From contig JABJKS010000103.1 in NCBI GenBank assembly GCA_018660265.1, positions 1 to 64,000 of the forward strand: a stretch of DNA of 64,000 nucleotides, in the 5' to 3' direction. Shown here one piece after another: positions 8,401-16,472 of this stretch (positions are counted from its first letter, which is position 1; every line of letters starts with the position of its first letter). Made by a program: the position numbers and the translations under genes. The notes beneath the pieces are model-generated. The model was given only the letters and a program-made list of their open reading frames with translations, was not told where the DNA came from and did no database searches. Origin of the DNA: Rhodospirillaceae bacterium. Its GTDB lineage: Bacteria > Pseudomonadota > Alphaproteobacteria > GCA-2731375.

Positions 8401-9311
8401 GGATTCTTACCCCCGCCATCAACTCCACTGTCAATGGCGCGACGAAAGTAATCCAAGGCGCCAACGGCCGCCGACGGCCCACTCAACAGCAGATTAACAG
8501 GCCGGGGCGCAATCCGATCCAGAGAGGCGGCACCGCCGTTAGATTGGATGAGCAGCATTGGCCGGGAGAGCCCAAGAGTATCCAGCCGCTCCTCCAGGTT
8601 ACGCAGATATTCGATGATACGGGGTGCCAGACTGGCATTGACGACGGCGGTCGAGGTGCGTTCATACTCCCCCATCAGCGGCGAGACGGCCGCCGAGCGG
8701 GTGATCCATTTACCGGGCCATTGTCGGCGGACAATCTCTTCAGCGTCGACTTCATGCGCCTCGTTGACGAAACTGTTGAAGAGCGCGATGGCGACTGCCT
8801 CAACGCCCTCCCCAGAAAAAGCATCCAGTGCCTCTTCGACGTCAGTGGTGGAGAGCGGTGTCAATTCCTGCCCATCTTTGCTGATGCGGCCCCCGACGCC
8901 CAGTCGTCGATAACGGGGCACCAGCACCGGGGCAAAGGGTGCGCGATGATTCCATTGGTCCTCGCGCAGGCCCCGACGCAGTTCCAAAGCATCCCGGAAG
9001 CCCTCGGTGGTCAATAGGCCAACGGTGGCGCCCTTGCCTTCGAGCATGGTGTTGGTGGCCACGGTAGAGCCATGTACGAAGAGATGGCAGTTGCCAAGCA
9101 CTTCCCGGACCTCCGAACCGAGATCGATCGCCAACCGCTCGAGAGCCGCGACAACGCCTCGGCTTGGGTCTTCGGGAACTGAAAGCACCTTGGCCACCCA
9201 GGTGGCACCGGTGCTGTCGGCCATTACCAGGTCGGTAAAAGTACCACCGACGTCGACCCCGATACGCCAGGGTGCCTGCGGGGCTTTGTATGTAGGTTTT
9301 GTTACAGTCAT
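5409..9311 (-). CDS. Fused hydantoinase A/B-type 5-oxoprolinase
   Basis: 1300 aa in one frame. Residues about 17-690 are the HyuA-type ATPase half, beginning IGVDVGGTFTDLVM (phosphate-binding loop of the ASKHA fold) with GAGGGTIARVD and GPGPACYGLGG-like segments. Residues about 722-1290 are the HyuB half (DPVTLALMQNRLDQISRHMGW, GAPGATAERDG). The A-B fusion and total length match ATP-dependent 5-oxoprolinase, which opens 5-oxo-L-proline to glutamate; hydantoin- or acetophenone-carboxylating relatives share the fold, so the substrate is not certain. It diverges from the class III aminotransferase at 9621. The start lacks a strong ribosome site, but the N-terminus fits the family. Confidence 0.88.
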   Translation of the reverse strand: MTVTKPTYKAPQAPWRIGVDVGGTFTDLVMADSTGATWVAKVLSVPEDPSRGVVAALERLAIDLGSEVREVLGNCHLFVHGSTVATNTMLEGKGATVGLLTTEGFRDALELRRGLREDQWNHRAPFAPVLVPRYRRLGVGGRISKDGQELTPLSTTDVEEALDAFSGEGVEAVAIALFNSFVNEAHEVDAEEIVRRQWPGKWITRSAAVSPLMGEYERTSTAVVNASLAPRIIEYLRNLEERLDTLGLSRPMLLIQSNGGAASLDRIAPRPVNLLLSGPSAAVGALDYFRRAIDSGVDGGGKNPEDSGNLISMEIGGTSCDVMLMSNGRVADKDELMIAGYHVSTPVIDIHTIGAGGGTIARVDTAGMLLVGPEGAGADPGPACYGLGGSEATVTDAQLVLGRMRPGVYAGGGIDLDLKVAREAILTRVAEPLGLSIEAAAAGIISLLEQNLLHAVEYISIERGHAPARFTLVAAGGAGPMHGAVVARGLGCQRVYVPRDAGALCAVGMLHADLRQDFARFLRGSLDNLAPTAVDDALSDLVTQAKAVMAEEGFLASKVTLKHEADLHYTGQLWSVRVALDAGPFDPAAVRAAFEDEYRRLYGHVQPDGRIMIASLHVTASAAAGRLAAPELAPAGGTPTPVASRPVWHGDDGWLETPVYVGSDIGPGHRLDGPLIVEESTTTVLVGPADVLSVDATGNFLIDVSGEARHAAMPVTEQPVRHDPVTLALMQNRLDQISRHMGWVMTRTARSPIFSQRHDFSCYVTDPAGTLIANADGIPIHTGGGGFAVRALLDDFGGRINPGDVFVLSDPYVAGGNHQPDWVIARPIFVSDPPELAGFCCNRAHQSDIGGGLAGTYNPEATEIWQEGIRLPVCKLIDAGELRDDLWKLLLINSRTPELLDGDLRAMLGSTRIGEARITALAEELGLEAYLRHLAGVLDHAEARMRTAVATLPNGSYHGEDRTDNDCFRKVDVVIRVALTITGENLTVDFTGTDGQIAGFKNSSIANTYSSVYLALSSFFDTSIPRNEGTYRCVEIIAPKGSVVNANPPAPMTMNTVFVAHEIIHAVWQALAQADPSRACAGWSKTVHNHISSHDEEGHTWVMYQWHAMGAPGATAERDGFPQMGHLSSLGGLDLPNLEYHEQVYPVHYRRWEFRTDAAGPGARRGGSGVHYEADIQSPATWSFRAEGLDTPSGYGVQGGAIGAVGEVWVWPEDESADGPNFVPPKYGVRRLGPARMIANTPGGGGWGDPFARPPELVLRDVRDGVVSRAAAARDYGVVLTADGRSVDVSATSTERGKHS

Positions 9312-9620
9312 GACAGGATCTTATCCGCTCAAAGTTGTGGGGGCTATAAGCCTTATGATTTGGACCGGATATTGCAGTCTGGCACATAGGGTCGGCACAG
9401 GCCCTGTGTTGTGGTGTCCCCCGCGCCCACGAAAGCAACTGCCATATTGGTTCTTACCGTGGTTCACCCTGACCCAACTTTGGTGCTGCCGCACTATCGC
9501 TACGCGCTGTCGCCATGACGAGATGGGCGGTTGCAAAGCCAACCTCCATCCAAACATCGAAATTAATGCGGCGATCAGTTACTCTGATGACATTCATTTC
9601 TGCCTACTGAGGGATTCCGC
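9312..9620. other. Divergent intergenic region
   Basis: 309 bp between the leftward oxoprolinase gene and the rightward aminotransferase gene, so it must hold both promoters. The only clear structure I see is the 13-bp palindrome at 9396-9408. Short overlapping reading frames here have no coding character. Confidence 0.6.
9396..9408. promoter_or_regulatory. Palindrome CACAGGCCCTGTG, possible operator
   Basis: A perfect 6-1-6 palindrome lies 85 bp from the oxoprolinase start and about 210 bp from the aminotransferase start. A shared operator for the divergent pair is possible; no regulator gene is adjacent. Palindromes of this length arise by chance at moderate frequency, so support is weak. 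Confidence 0.3.
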
Positions 9621-10940
9621 ATGAGTATCAGCACAACTTGGCCCAACCGCAATTCGCGATCCGCCGAACTCTACGAACGCGCCAAGGCGGTGCTGCCCGG
9701 CGGCATCTCGCGCCTTCAGACCTTGGTTGATCCTTTCCCGATCTATGCTGAGCGCGGCGAAGGTGCCACCATCGTCGATGTTGACGGCACCCGCCGGCTC
9801 GACATGATGAACAATTTTGCCTCGCTGATCCATGGTCACGCTCGGGCCGAGGTCATTGACGCAGCCGCCCAGGCGGCCCGCAACGGCAGTTGCTTCGCCA
9901 TGCCCACCGAGGCCGAGATCGCCTTGGCCGAACTGCTTTGCGCCCGTATTAGTTCGGTCGACCGGGTGCGCTTCTGCAATAGTGGCACCGAGGCCGTGAT
10001 GCTTGCCCTTAAGGCAGCCCGGGCGCGCACGGGCCGGGCGCGCATAGCCAAGATTGAGGGCGCTTACCACGGTATGTATGACTATGCCGAGGTGAGCCTC
10101 GATCCAGCCCCCCACAATTGGGGTAACGACCCAAATTCCGTACGTTTCGCGACGGGCTCGCCCCAGGCGGTGCTCGATGACACCGTGGTCTTCCCCCACA
10201 ACGACACCGAGGCGGCCGAACGAATCCTGCGTGATGCCGGCGACAGCCTCGCCGCCATCCTCATCGACCCGGCGCCCGGGGTCTTCGGCATGATCCCCAT
10301 GACGCCTGAATTCGTCGTCATGATCCAGCGGGTGGCGCATGATATCGGTGCCTCCATTATCATCGACGAAGTCATTGCCTTACGACTTGGTTATCACGGT
10401 GCCCAGGCCAAATTCGGCATCGAACCCGACTATACGACCTTCGCCAAGATCATCGGCGGTGGCTTTCCCGTCGGCGCGGTGGGCGGCACCGAAGACGCCA
10501 TGTCGGTGTTCAGCCACGAGCGCGGTAAGCCGCTCAATCCCTCAAGCGGCACCTTCACCGCCAACCCTGTGAGCATGAGCACAGGCCTGGCGACCATGGA
10601 GCTGATGACGCCTGAAGCATATGCGGCACTCGATGCCATGGGCGCGCATGCCCGCATGGTCGCCGCCCAGGCGTTCCAAGCGGCGGGCGTGGAGGGCCAG
10701 GTTACCGGGGTTGGCGGCATGTTCACGATCCACCTACATGGACGCCCCATCACGGATTATCGCAGCGCCTACCCAATTGGCGATGAAGCGGCCCGGGGCA
10801 AGGCCTTGCACCTAGCTCTGCTTGAAGCGGGCTTCATCATGTCGCCGAGGCTCTCAGCCTTTTTGTCGACGGCAATGACCTTCAACGACATCGACCGCTT
10901 CGGCACGGCGCTAGAGGCGGTCTTGCAAAGCCAAGGATAA
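9621..10940 (+). CDS. Class III aminotransferase, glutamate-1-semialdehyde aminomutase-like
   Basis: 439 aa. PLP-dependent fold type I with the HemL-like N-terminus (RAKAVLPGGISR), NSGTEAVMLALKAAR phosphate-binding loop, IIDEVIALRLG (Asp contacting PLP N1) and the Schiff-base lysine Lys276 in FAKIIGGGFPVGAVGG. It is more likely a catabolic relative than true HemL, because it stands in an accessory cluster divergent from the oxoprolinase and followed by GST and CoA-transferase genes. Amino donor and acceptor cannot be read. A ribosome site (GAGGGA) precedes the ATG. Confidence 0.85.
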   Translation: MSISTTWPNRNSRSAELYERAKAVLPGGISRLQTLVDPFPIYAERGEGATIVDVDGTRRLDMMNNFASLIHGHARAEVIDAAAQAARNGSCFAMPTEAEIALAELLCARISSVDRVRFCNSGTEAVMLALKAARARTGRARIAKIEGAYHGMYDYAEVSLDPAPHNWGNDPNSVRFATGSPQAVLDDTVVFPHNDTEAAERILRDAGDSLAAILIDPAPGVFGMIPMTPEFVVMIQRVAHDIGASIIIDEVIALRLGYHGAQAKFGIEPDYTTFAKIIGGGFPVGAVGGTEDAMSVFSHERGKPLNPSSGTFTANPVSMSTGLATMELMTPEAYAALDAMGAHARMVAAQAFQAAGVEGQVTGVGGMFTIHLHGRPITDYRSAYPIGDEAARGKALHLALLEAGFIMSPRLSAFLSTAMTFNDIDRFGTALEAVLQSQG

Positions 10941-11034
10941 TCGCCGATCAGGCCAGCGCGAATTCGCTCATATATTGACTGCTTTAGAAGGTCGAGCGGA
11001 CATGGACTTGATGCCTATTTTTTGAAAAGGCTGC

Positions 11035-11658
11035 CTAACGGCCGCCAAAATGGCGTTGCCAAATCGGCGCGACGATTGGGATTTGTTTTACCGCCGCTTT
11101 CAACGCTGCCAATTTTGGAAAAACGCTATCGCCGCGATACCAGGTGAACAGCATGGCGACATAAACGTCGACCAAGCTTACTGCGTCGCCCAGAAGATAG
11201 GGCCCTGGTTCAATGGCGCTTTCCAGGACGGAAAGGGCCTTACCCATGCGCACGACCGCCGCCTCGCGGACGGCTTCAAGCCCATTCGGGTCTGTCGTGT
11301 AGCGATCAGGGTAGGGCAGCCGGAGCACGGCCTCGTAAATATTCACATTGGCGAACACCATCCAGCGCAAAAATGCCGCGTGAGCGGGGGTGCCCGACGG
11401 CGGCGCGAGCGCCTTTTCAGGGTGGCAATTGGCTAAATGGATCAGGATCGCCGCGGTTTCGGTCATGGTTGAGCCGTCCGGCAGGATCAGGGTCGGGACC
11501 TGACGCCAGGGATTTTGGCCCCGGAAGCTTTCGGGGAGCGGCGTGCCGGGCCTGGAGTCCAGTTCGTCCAGTTCGAAGTCGGCTTCAGCCAGCGCCAGCG
11601 CTGCTTCGACGACGAAACCTCCCGAACCGGGCCGGTTGTAGAGTCGGTAACCCATCAT
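11035..11658 (-). CDS. Glutathione S-transferase family protein
   Basis: 207 aa. N-terminal GST fold (YRLYNRPGSGGFVVEAALALA, NPWRQVPTLILPDG, MTETAAILIHLAN) and helical C-terminal half with DAVSLVDVYVAMLFTW. Its ATG overlaps the TGA of the upstream CoA-transferase gene (ATGA at 11655-11658), so the two are translationally coupled. A second Met follows immediately. This is the third GST within 9 kb. Confidence 0.88.
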   Translation of the reverse strand: MMGYRLYNRPGSGGFVVEAALALAEADFELDELDSRPGTPLPESFRGQNPWRQVPTLILPDGSTMTETAAILIHLANCHPEKALAPPSGTPAHAAFLRWMVFANVNIYEAVLRLPYPDRYTTDPNGLEAVREAAVVRMGKALSVLESAIEPGPYLLGDAVSLVDVYVAMLFTWYRGDSVFPKLAALKAAVKQIPIVAPIWQRHFGGR

Positions 11659-12875
11659 TCCGCCGCCTCATCAGGTTGTTCCGGTGTGTGTGCGAGAAGC
11701 GCGCCGGACGCGACCATCGTGTCGATCTCGGTCTTGCTGTAACCGAGTTCGCCGAGCAGTTCGTAAGTGTGCTCGCCCAGTACCGGGGCGCCATGTCGGA
11801 TCGACGTCGGCGTGCCTTCGAAACGGGCGGCAGGCCGCGCCTGACGCAACCTGCCGGCATGCGGGTGGTCGTGCTCGATCACGATCTCGCTCGCCTGGAC
11901 TTGCGGATGGTCGATCATCTGCTGCCGCGTCAGAACCGGCGCGCTTGGTACGCCGGCATCATCGAGGGTCTTCAGCCATTCCTCGGCTGGCCGTTCCAGA
12001 AGGGCTTCCTGAATCAGGTTCAGCCGTTCGTCTGCATTCGCGTCGCGCTTGGCCGGTGTGTTGAATCTCTCATCTTCCAGCAGGTGTTCGCAATTGGCCA
12101 CCTTGCAGAAGCCCGACCATTGGTCGTTCGTCATAGTCGAGACGGTGATGTAGTCGGTCTGAGTTTCATAGATCAAATCGATGAAGGTTGCGGCCCGCTG
12201 CACGCTGGTTTCGTTGCCGACGAAAGTTTGGCTGCCCATATCCGACGACCATAGGAAGGCGATAATTGAATCGAGCATCGAGACCTTTACATGCTGGCCC
12301 TCGCCGCTCTTGGCGCGTCCCGCGAGTGCCGCGACCACCGCCTGCGCTGCCGTCATGCCCGTGAGTTTGTCGGGCAGAATGGTCCGGATCAGACGGGGCC
12401 GTTCCTGATCGGAGCCGGCCTGTACGGTAGCGAGACCTGACAGTGCCTGGATAATTGGATCATAGACCGGCTTGTGCGCGAAGGGGCCGCGCTCGCCCCA
12501 GCCGCTCATGGAGACGTAGATGATATCCGGTGTGATGGCACGGAGTTCGGGCTCACTGATGCCGAGCCGCTCGACAACGCCGGGACGAAAATTCTGGATG
12601 AACACGTCTGCTGTAGCAACGAGCTTCTTAAGGGCATCACGGCCCGCATCGCTTTTGACGTCGATCACTATGGATCGTTTGTTGCGATTATTGTTCAGAA
12701 ACGAGGCGCGCATACCCTTTTGCCCATTGCCGGCCTGGCGCGTGAAATCTGGCCGCTGCGGCGCCTCTATCTTGATGACGTCCGCACCTTGATCGGCAAG
12801 GATCATAGTCGCGTAAGGTCCGGCGATCACGTTGGTGAAATCTACGACCCGATAGCCGCTGAGCGGTCCCGACAT
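11655..12875 (-). CDS. Class III (CaiB/BaiF-type) CoA-transferase
   Basis: 406 aa. The N-terminus VVDFTNVIAGPYATMILADQGADVIKIE is diagnostic of the family, as are NNRNKRSIVIDVK and IYVSMSGWG. The catalytic aspartate is expected in LPDKLTGMTAAQAVVAAL. Members move CoA between an acyl-CoA donor and a carboxylic acid. It is coupled to the downstream GST by a 4-nt overlap and preceded 68 nt upstream by nothing else on this strand but the DUF1330 gene's upstream region lies to its right. The start at 12875 has AGGAGAACAACGC upstream. Confidence 0.9.
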   Translation of the reverse strand: MSGPLSGYRVVDFTNVIAGPYATMILADQGADVIKIEAPQRPDFTRQAGNGQKGMRASFLNNNRNKRSIVIDVKSDAGRDALKKLVATADVFIQNFRPGVVERLGISEPELRAITPDIIYVSMSGWGERGPFAHKPVYDPIIQALSGLATVQAGSDQERPRLIRTILPDKLTGMTAAQAVVAALAGRAKSGEGQHVKVSMLDSIIAFLWSSDMGSQTFVGNETSVQRAATFIDLIYETQTDYITVSTMTNDQWSGFCKVANCEHLLEDERFNTPAKRDANADERLNLIQEALLERPAEEWLKTLDDAGVPSAPVLTRQQMIDHPQVQASEIVIEHDHPHAGRLRQARPAARFEGTPTSIRHGAPVLGEHTYELLGELGYSKTEIDTMVASGALLAHTPEQPDEAAE

Positions 12876-12943
12876 GCGTTGTTCTCCTGTGTGGATACTT
12901 GGGCGACATTCGCCGGAGGCAGAATTTGTACTTAGCTGTTGGC

Positions 12944-13237
12944 CTAGCCCAGTCCGTTCAGCGCGATCATGTCACCCTGTGCTGCGGTCTGGCGCAATTT
13001 TATCAGTGGTTGGTACTCGTCGGCGTCATACCAACGCTTTAGGGCCTGCATATCAGAAAATTCGATAATGACCACACGCTGTGCGTTGCATTCCCCTTCG
13101 AGGACATCGAAATCAGGTGCGACCGCAATCACCTTGCCGTCGTATTTGCCAAACATGGCGTCGAACTTTTGGACGTACTCTCCCATTGCGGTCTCATCAA
13201 GAAGTTGCGTCATATTGTAGATTACGTATGCGGCCAT
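12944..13237 (-). CDS. DUF1330 family protein
   Basis: 97 aa from the ATG at 13237, which follows AGGGAGATC; a longer frame to 13327 is unsupported. Sequence AYVIYNMTQLLDETAMGEYVQKF, VLEGECNAQRVVIIEFSDMQALKRWYDADEYQPL is the ferredoxin-like dimeric alpha/beta-barrel of DUF1330. The family has no firmly known reaction. It lies upstream of the CoA-transferase and GST genes on the same strand and is probably the first gene of that operon. Confidence 0.88.
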   Translation of the reverse strand: MAAYVIYNMTQLLDETAMGEYVQKFDAMFGKYDGKVIAVAPDFDVLEGECNAQRVVIIEFSDMQALKRWYDADEYQPLIKLRQTAAQGDMIALNGLG

Positions 13238-13365
13238 GTCTGATCTCCCTGGATCGACTGGTTGAGGCGTATTGATGCGAATTTTAGTGCGTGACCTGAT
13301 GCGGAACAAGCGCTCATAGGGCAACAACAGAAGCGGTCAATTCAGAATGCTGGCGACAGAAATCA

Positions 13366-13404
13366 TAAAAAAGGAGCCCACCGACGACCTGCCGGCGGGC
13401 TCCT
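13366..13404 (-). terminator. Rho-independent terminator downstream of the methyltransferase
   Basis: On the minus strand AGGAGCCCGCCG (13404-13393) pairs with CGGTGGGCTCCT (13383-13372), 12 bp with one mismatch and a 9-nt loop, followed by a run of T residues (13372-13366). It lies 61 nt beyond the TAG at 13465, and so fits a transcript that covers the reading frame past the internal TGA. Confidence 0.8.
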
Positions 13405-13464
13405 CAATTCGCGACAAAATAGTATCAGCTACTCATTCGGCTACGCTTTAGGTCACCGTAACAG

Positions 13465-14244
13465 CTACCGTAGCGGCTTTTGGGCCATAAAGGCATAGCC
13501 AAATACCTCAAACCGGCGGGCGTTGGGTTCGCCATTTGCGCCGCCGAAAGTATCCACGGGTGGGCCGATCTGCCCGTTCTTGAAACCTGTATCCAGCATC
13601 ATCTTCTGCCAGCCTGCACACGGCATGCCACCAGCGATTCAAGCAGTCCACAAATCAATATTACTGACCGCAGCCGCAGGGACCGGCTGTCCATTGGCGA
13701 TATCTGCAAATTGCAGAACCCCGCCAGGCCGTAAAATGCGCCAAATCTCGGAAAAGACCTTTTGTTTGTCCGGGCAAAGGTTGATCACACCGTTGGCGAT
13801 CACCACGTCCGCCTGGCCGTCTTCCACGGGCATGTCTTCCAGGATGCCTTCCCGGAATTCCACTTGATCCAGGCCCATGACGTCAGCCGACGCGCGGGAC
13901 TTAGCCAGCATTTCCCGGGTCATGTCGATGCCGATCACATGTCCCTCGGCACCAACCTGCTGGGCTGCGATGAAACAATCGAAACCGGCACCGGAGCCAA
14001 GATCGACCACCCGTTCGCCGGCTTGCAAAGACCGTAGTGAAAATGGATTTGCCACGCCCGCAAAGGATTCAACCGCCTGGTCCGGCATTGCGCCGACCAT
14101 CGCCTCGTCATAGCCCAGGCGTTTAGCCAAAGGCCGGCCCGTATGGAAATGGAACTCTCCATGGGGGTCGAGGGCAACGTCCCGGTACTTATCCTTCACA
14201 TCTTCACGCAGGGCGGCGGCATCGACAAGTGTGTCAGTGCTCAT
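13465..14244 (-). CDS. ArsM-like SAM-dependent methyltransferase with in-frame UGA, candidate selenoprotein
   Basis: The ATG at 14244 follows GGGAGAG. Codons 1-201 encode a class I methyltransferase (VVDLGSGAGFDCFIAAQQVG, VIGIDMTREMLAKSR, VIANGVINLCPDK) of the arsenite-methyltransferase type. A TGA follows at 13641-13639 (codon 202), but the same frame continues for 57 clearly coding residues, IAGGMPCAGWQKMMLDTGF through VDTFGGANGEPNARRFEV to GYAFMAQKPLR, ending at TAG 13465. The full 259 aa matches the family's length. ArsM-type relatives have a conserved substrate-binding Cys at this point (LW..CI.GA), so UGA probably encodes selenocysteine. The alternatives are a nonsense mutation or sequencing error. 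Confidence 0.78.
13601..13641 (-). promoter_or_regulatory. Candidate bacterial SECIS element following the UGA
   Basis: By eye, the RNA directly after UGA can fold into three short helices separated by internal loops: AUC/GAU, CUG/CAG and GCC/GGC, closing the loop GUGUGCA. The loop begins 18 nt after the UGA with a G, which fits the loose bacterial SECIS rules (stem-loop just after UGA, G among the first loop bases). No folding program was run and the pairing is imperfect. Confidence 0.4.
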
Positions 14245-14319
14245 AGTGCTCTCCCTATCTAAAATGAGCCCAACCATTGGGCCCTCTGCTGCATTTGGTA
14301 CTGCAATCGATAACGCAGT

Positions 14320-14350
14320 GTCTCACATGCCTGTTGTACGAACGTGAGAC
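14320..14350. promoter_or_regulatory. Inverted repeat GTCTCAC...GTGAGAC between divergent genes
   Basis: Perfect 7-bp half-sites at 14320-14326 and 14344-14350, 24 bp apart centre to centre, lie in the 200-bp region between the methyltransferase (leftward from 14244) and the BTAD regulator (rightward from 14445). The position suggests an operator for a regulator acting on the divergent pair, perhaps the neighbour itself; this is inference. Confidence 0.45.
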
Positions 14351-14444
14351 CACAACCAGCCAGGCGTTAAAAAACCGTGAGATATTCGAATTCCTGACTT
14401 ATGCTGAAGCCCAACGACAGGTACCAGGAAAAACGAGAAGGCAG

Positions 14445-16472
14445 ATGAAAACGCTCTCCATCAAATTGTTCGGACGCATGCTCGTATCCGATGAGAGCGG
14501 CGCGACATTGCCGATCAGCGGCAAGAAACGGCAGGCGTTACTGGCGTATCTGGCATTAAATCCCGATCAACCCCCCAGCCGGGACGAACTGATGGCCCTG
14601 TTGTGGGGTGATCGTTTTGAAAACCAGGCCCGGCAAAGCCTGCGGGAATGTATATCCAGGTTGCGTAAAGCCCTGACCGGTGGCGGAGGCGACATCGGCC
14701 CCCTACGGGCGGATCGCGATCATGTCTGGCTGGAACAGACGAATGTGCGCATAGATACCCGGACATTGTCGCAAATCGGAGGATTGGCGACGGCCGAGGC
14801 AGCCGTTGACCCGGGTCAGTTGGTAGCAGCTGCGGAACTTTACGATGGCCCGCTTTTGGGTGATCTGAACATTCAGCAGGCGGAATTTGACGACTGGTTG
14901 CAGGCCGCACGGGTCCGCCACAACGAAACAGCGGCAACGATACTGGCGCGGCTGGCAGGACTGTCGCTGCAGCATGGTGATGTTGAGAGAGCCCTGCAAT
15001 TAGGCCAGCGGATATTGTCCTTTGACCCATTGGATGAGGGTTCCCATCGGGCATTGATGGCGGTCCATATCCAGAATGGCCAGCCCAGCGCCGCCATTCG
15101 GCAATTTCAAGCCTGCGAAGATATTCTGCGCCGGGAACTGGATGTGGAGCCGGGACCGCGGACGCAGGCCTTGTATGATCAAATTCGCGCAGACTCGACA
15201 TCGGGCTCGACATCAGATCAGTCACAAAACCCTACATGGCCCGCCGCCGCGATTATCAACGCGTTACCCGGGCAGGCCCATAAGCCCCGCATCACCGTCC
15301 GCCCATTCACAAATCTAAGTGTCGAGGCGGATCAGGAATTCTTTGCCTCGGGCATCACGGCGGATATCGTCTCTGCCCTGGCGCGAAATCGCTGGTTGGC
15401 GGTGATCGCCCATCACGCCAGCACTGATTTTGCCGCAGCGCCGCCGAACGACGATGACGGTTTGGGTCAATTGCCCATCGATTATTTGGTTGAAGGCAGC
15501 GTGCGTAAAGCCGGTAACCGGGTACGCATCACGGCACAATTGCTCGATGCCGCCAACCGGGAACATATCTGGTAGGAACGCTATGAACGGGACCTGGCCG
15601 ATATTTTTGCCGTACAGGACGAAATTACCGAAACCATTGCGGCCCGCATCGAACCGGTGGTCGGGGCTTTGGAACGCAGCAGAGTGCTGCGCCGCCCAAC
15701 GCAGAATCTTGATGCCTGGAGCTACTATCACCTAGGCCTGGCCCGCTTTTACAAATTTACCGCTGCTGATAATCTAGAGGCGCAGGCCTTGTTCCAACGT
15801 TGTATTGCCCTGGATCCGGAATTCGGTCCAGCCTATGCCTGGTGGGCCTATGCCCTGGTGCTGTGCATGGTTTATTTCGATGCCGAACCAATTAAGGCGG
15901 ACCTGGACGCCGCCCTGGCGGCGGCAAAACGGGCGGTGGAGATCGATGAGCAGAACGCAGTTTGCCATATGATGCTGGGGCGGGTCCATCTGGCACGCTG
16001 TGAGTATAATGAAGCCTTGGCCAATTTGACCACAGCCCTGGAACGAAACCCGGGATTGGCCATGGCCCATTGCGGCATGGGTGACAGCCTGGCCTATGAA
16101 GGCCAGTTGGAAGCCTCCATCGGGCAATTTGAAAAAGCCATTCAATTGAGCCCGAACGACCCGCAATTATGGGCCTTTTATACCTACCGTTCCCTGGCAC
16201 ATTTCTTTGCTGAGGAATTTGAAGATACGGTCACCTGGGCCCAAAAGGCTATTCGCCTGCCGAACTGTCAATTCTGGGCCCTGGCCCATAAGGCCGCCGC
16301 CTTGGGCCAACTGGGCCGGACCGAAGATAGCGCCACGGCCGTGGCGTCGGTGCTGCAGGTTCAACCCGAATTTTGCCTTTCCTATGCCGAGGCCAAGCTT
16401 TTCTACATTAAACAGCCGGCGCAATTAGCACTCTATCTGGATGGATTGCGCAAAGCCGGATTTACTGATTGA
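14445..16472 (+). pseudogene. BTAD-type regulator with TolB-like domain and TPRs, interrupted by in-frame TAG
   Basis: The ATG at 14445 follows GAGAAGG. Residues 1-100 are an OmpR-like winged helix (KLFGRMLV, KKRQALLAYLALNPDQP, LLWGDRFENQARQSLRECISRLRKAL), and 110-260 a bacterial transcriptional activator (BTAD) helical domain. From about 285 comes a TolB-like domain (ITVRPFTNLSVEADQEFFASGITADIVSALA, VEGSVRKAGNRVRITAQLLDA). At 15573-15575 a TAG interrupts REHIW*ERYERDLADIFAVQDEITETI, where relatives read straight through (IWAERYDR); the same frame then runs through TPR repeats to 16472, 675 codons in all. Either the gene is freshly inactivated, the base is an error, or the stop is read through. 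It diverges from the candidate selenoprotein. Confidence 0.75.

Noticed and set aside
7950-9017. Long rightward frame (355 codons) opposite the oxoprolinase gene
   Set aside because: Antisense shadow of a high-GC gene; no recognisable domain or ribosome site, while the opposite frame has full HyuA motifs. Similar long shadows at 38919-39989 and 48440-49033 were dropped for the same reason.
15573-15575. UAG as a pyrrolysine codon
   Set aside because: The position is a non-catalytic Ala/Ser site in a regulatory protein; pyrrolysine is known mainly from methylamine methyltransferases. Pseudogene or error is simpler.
15657-16472. Separate TPR gene starting at a GTG
   Set aside because: No ribosome site; the same frame is continuous with the upstream BTAD/TolB gene except for one TAG, so I treat both as one interrupted gene.
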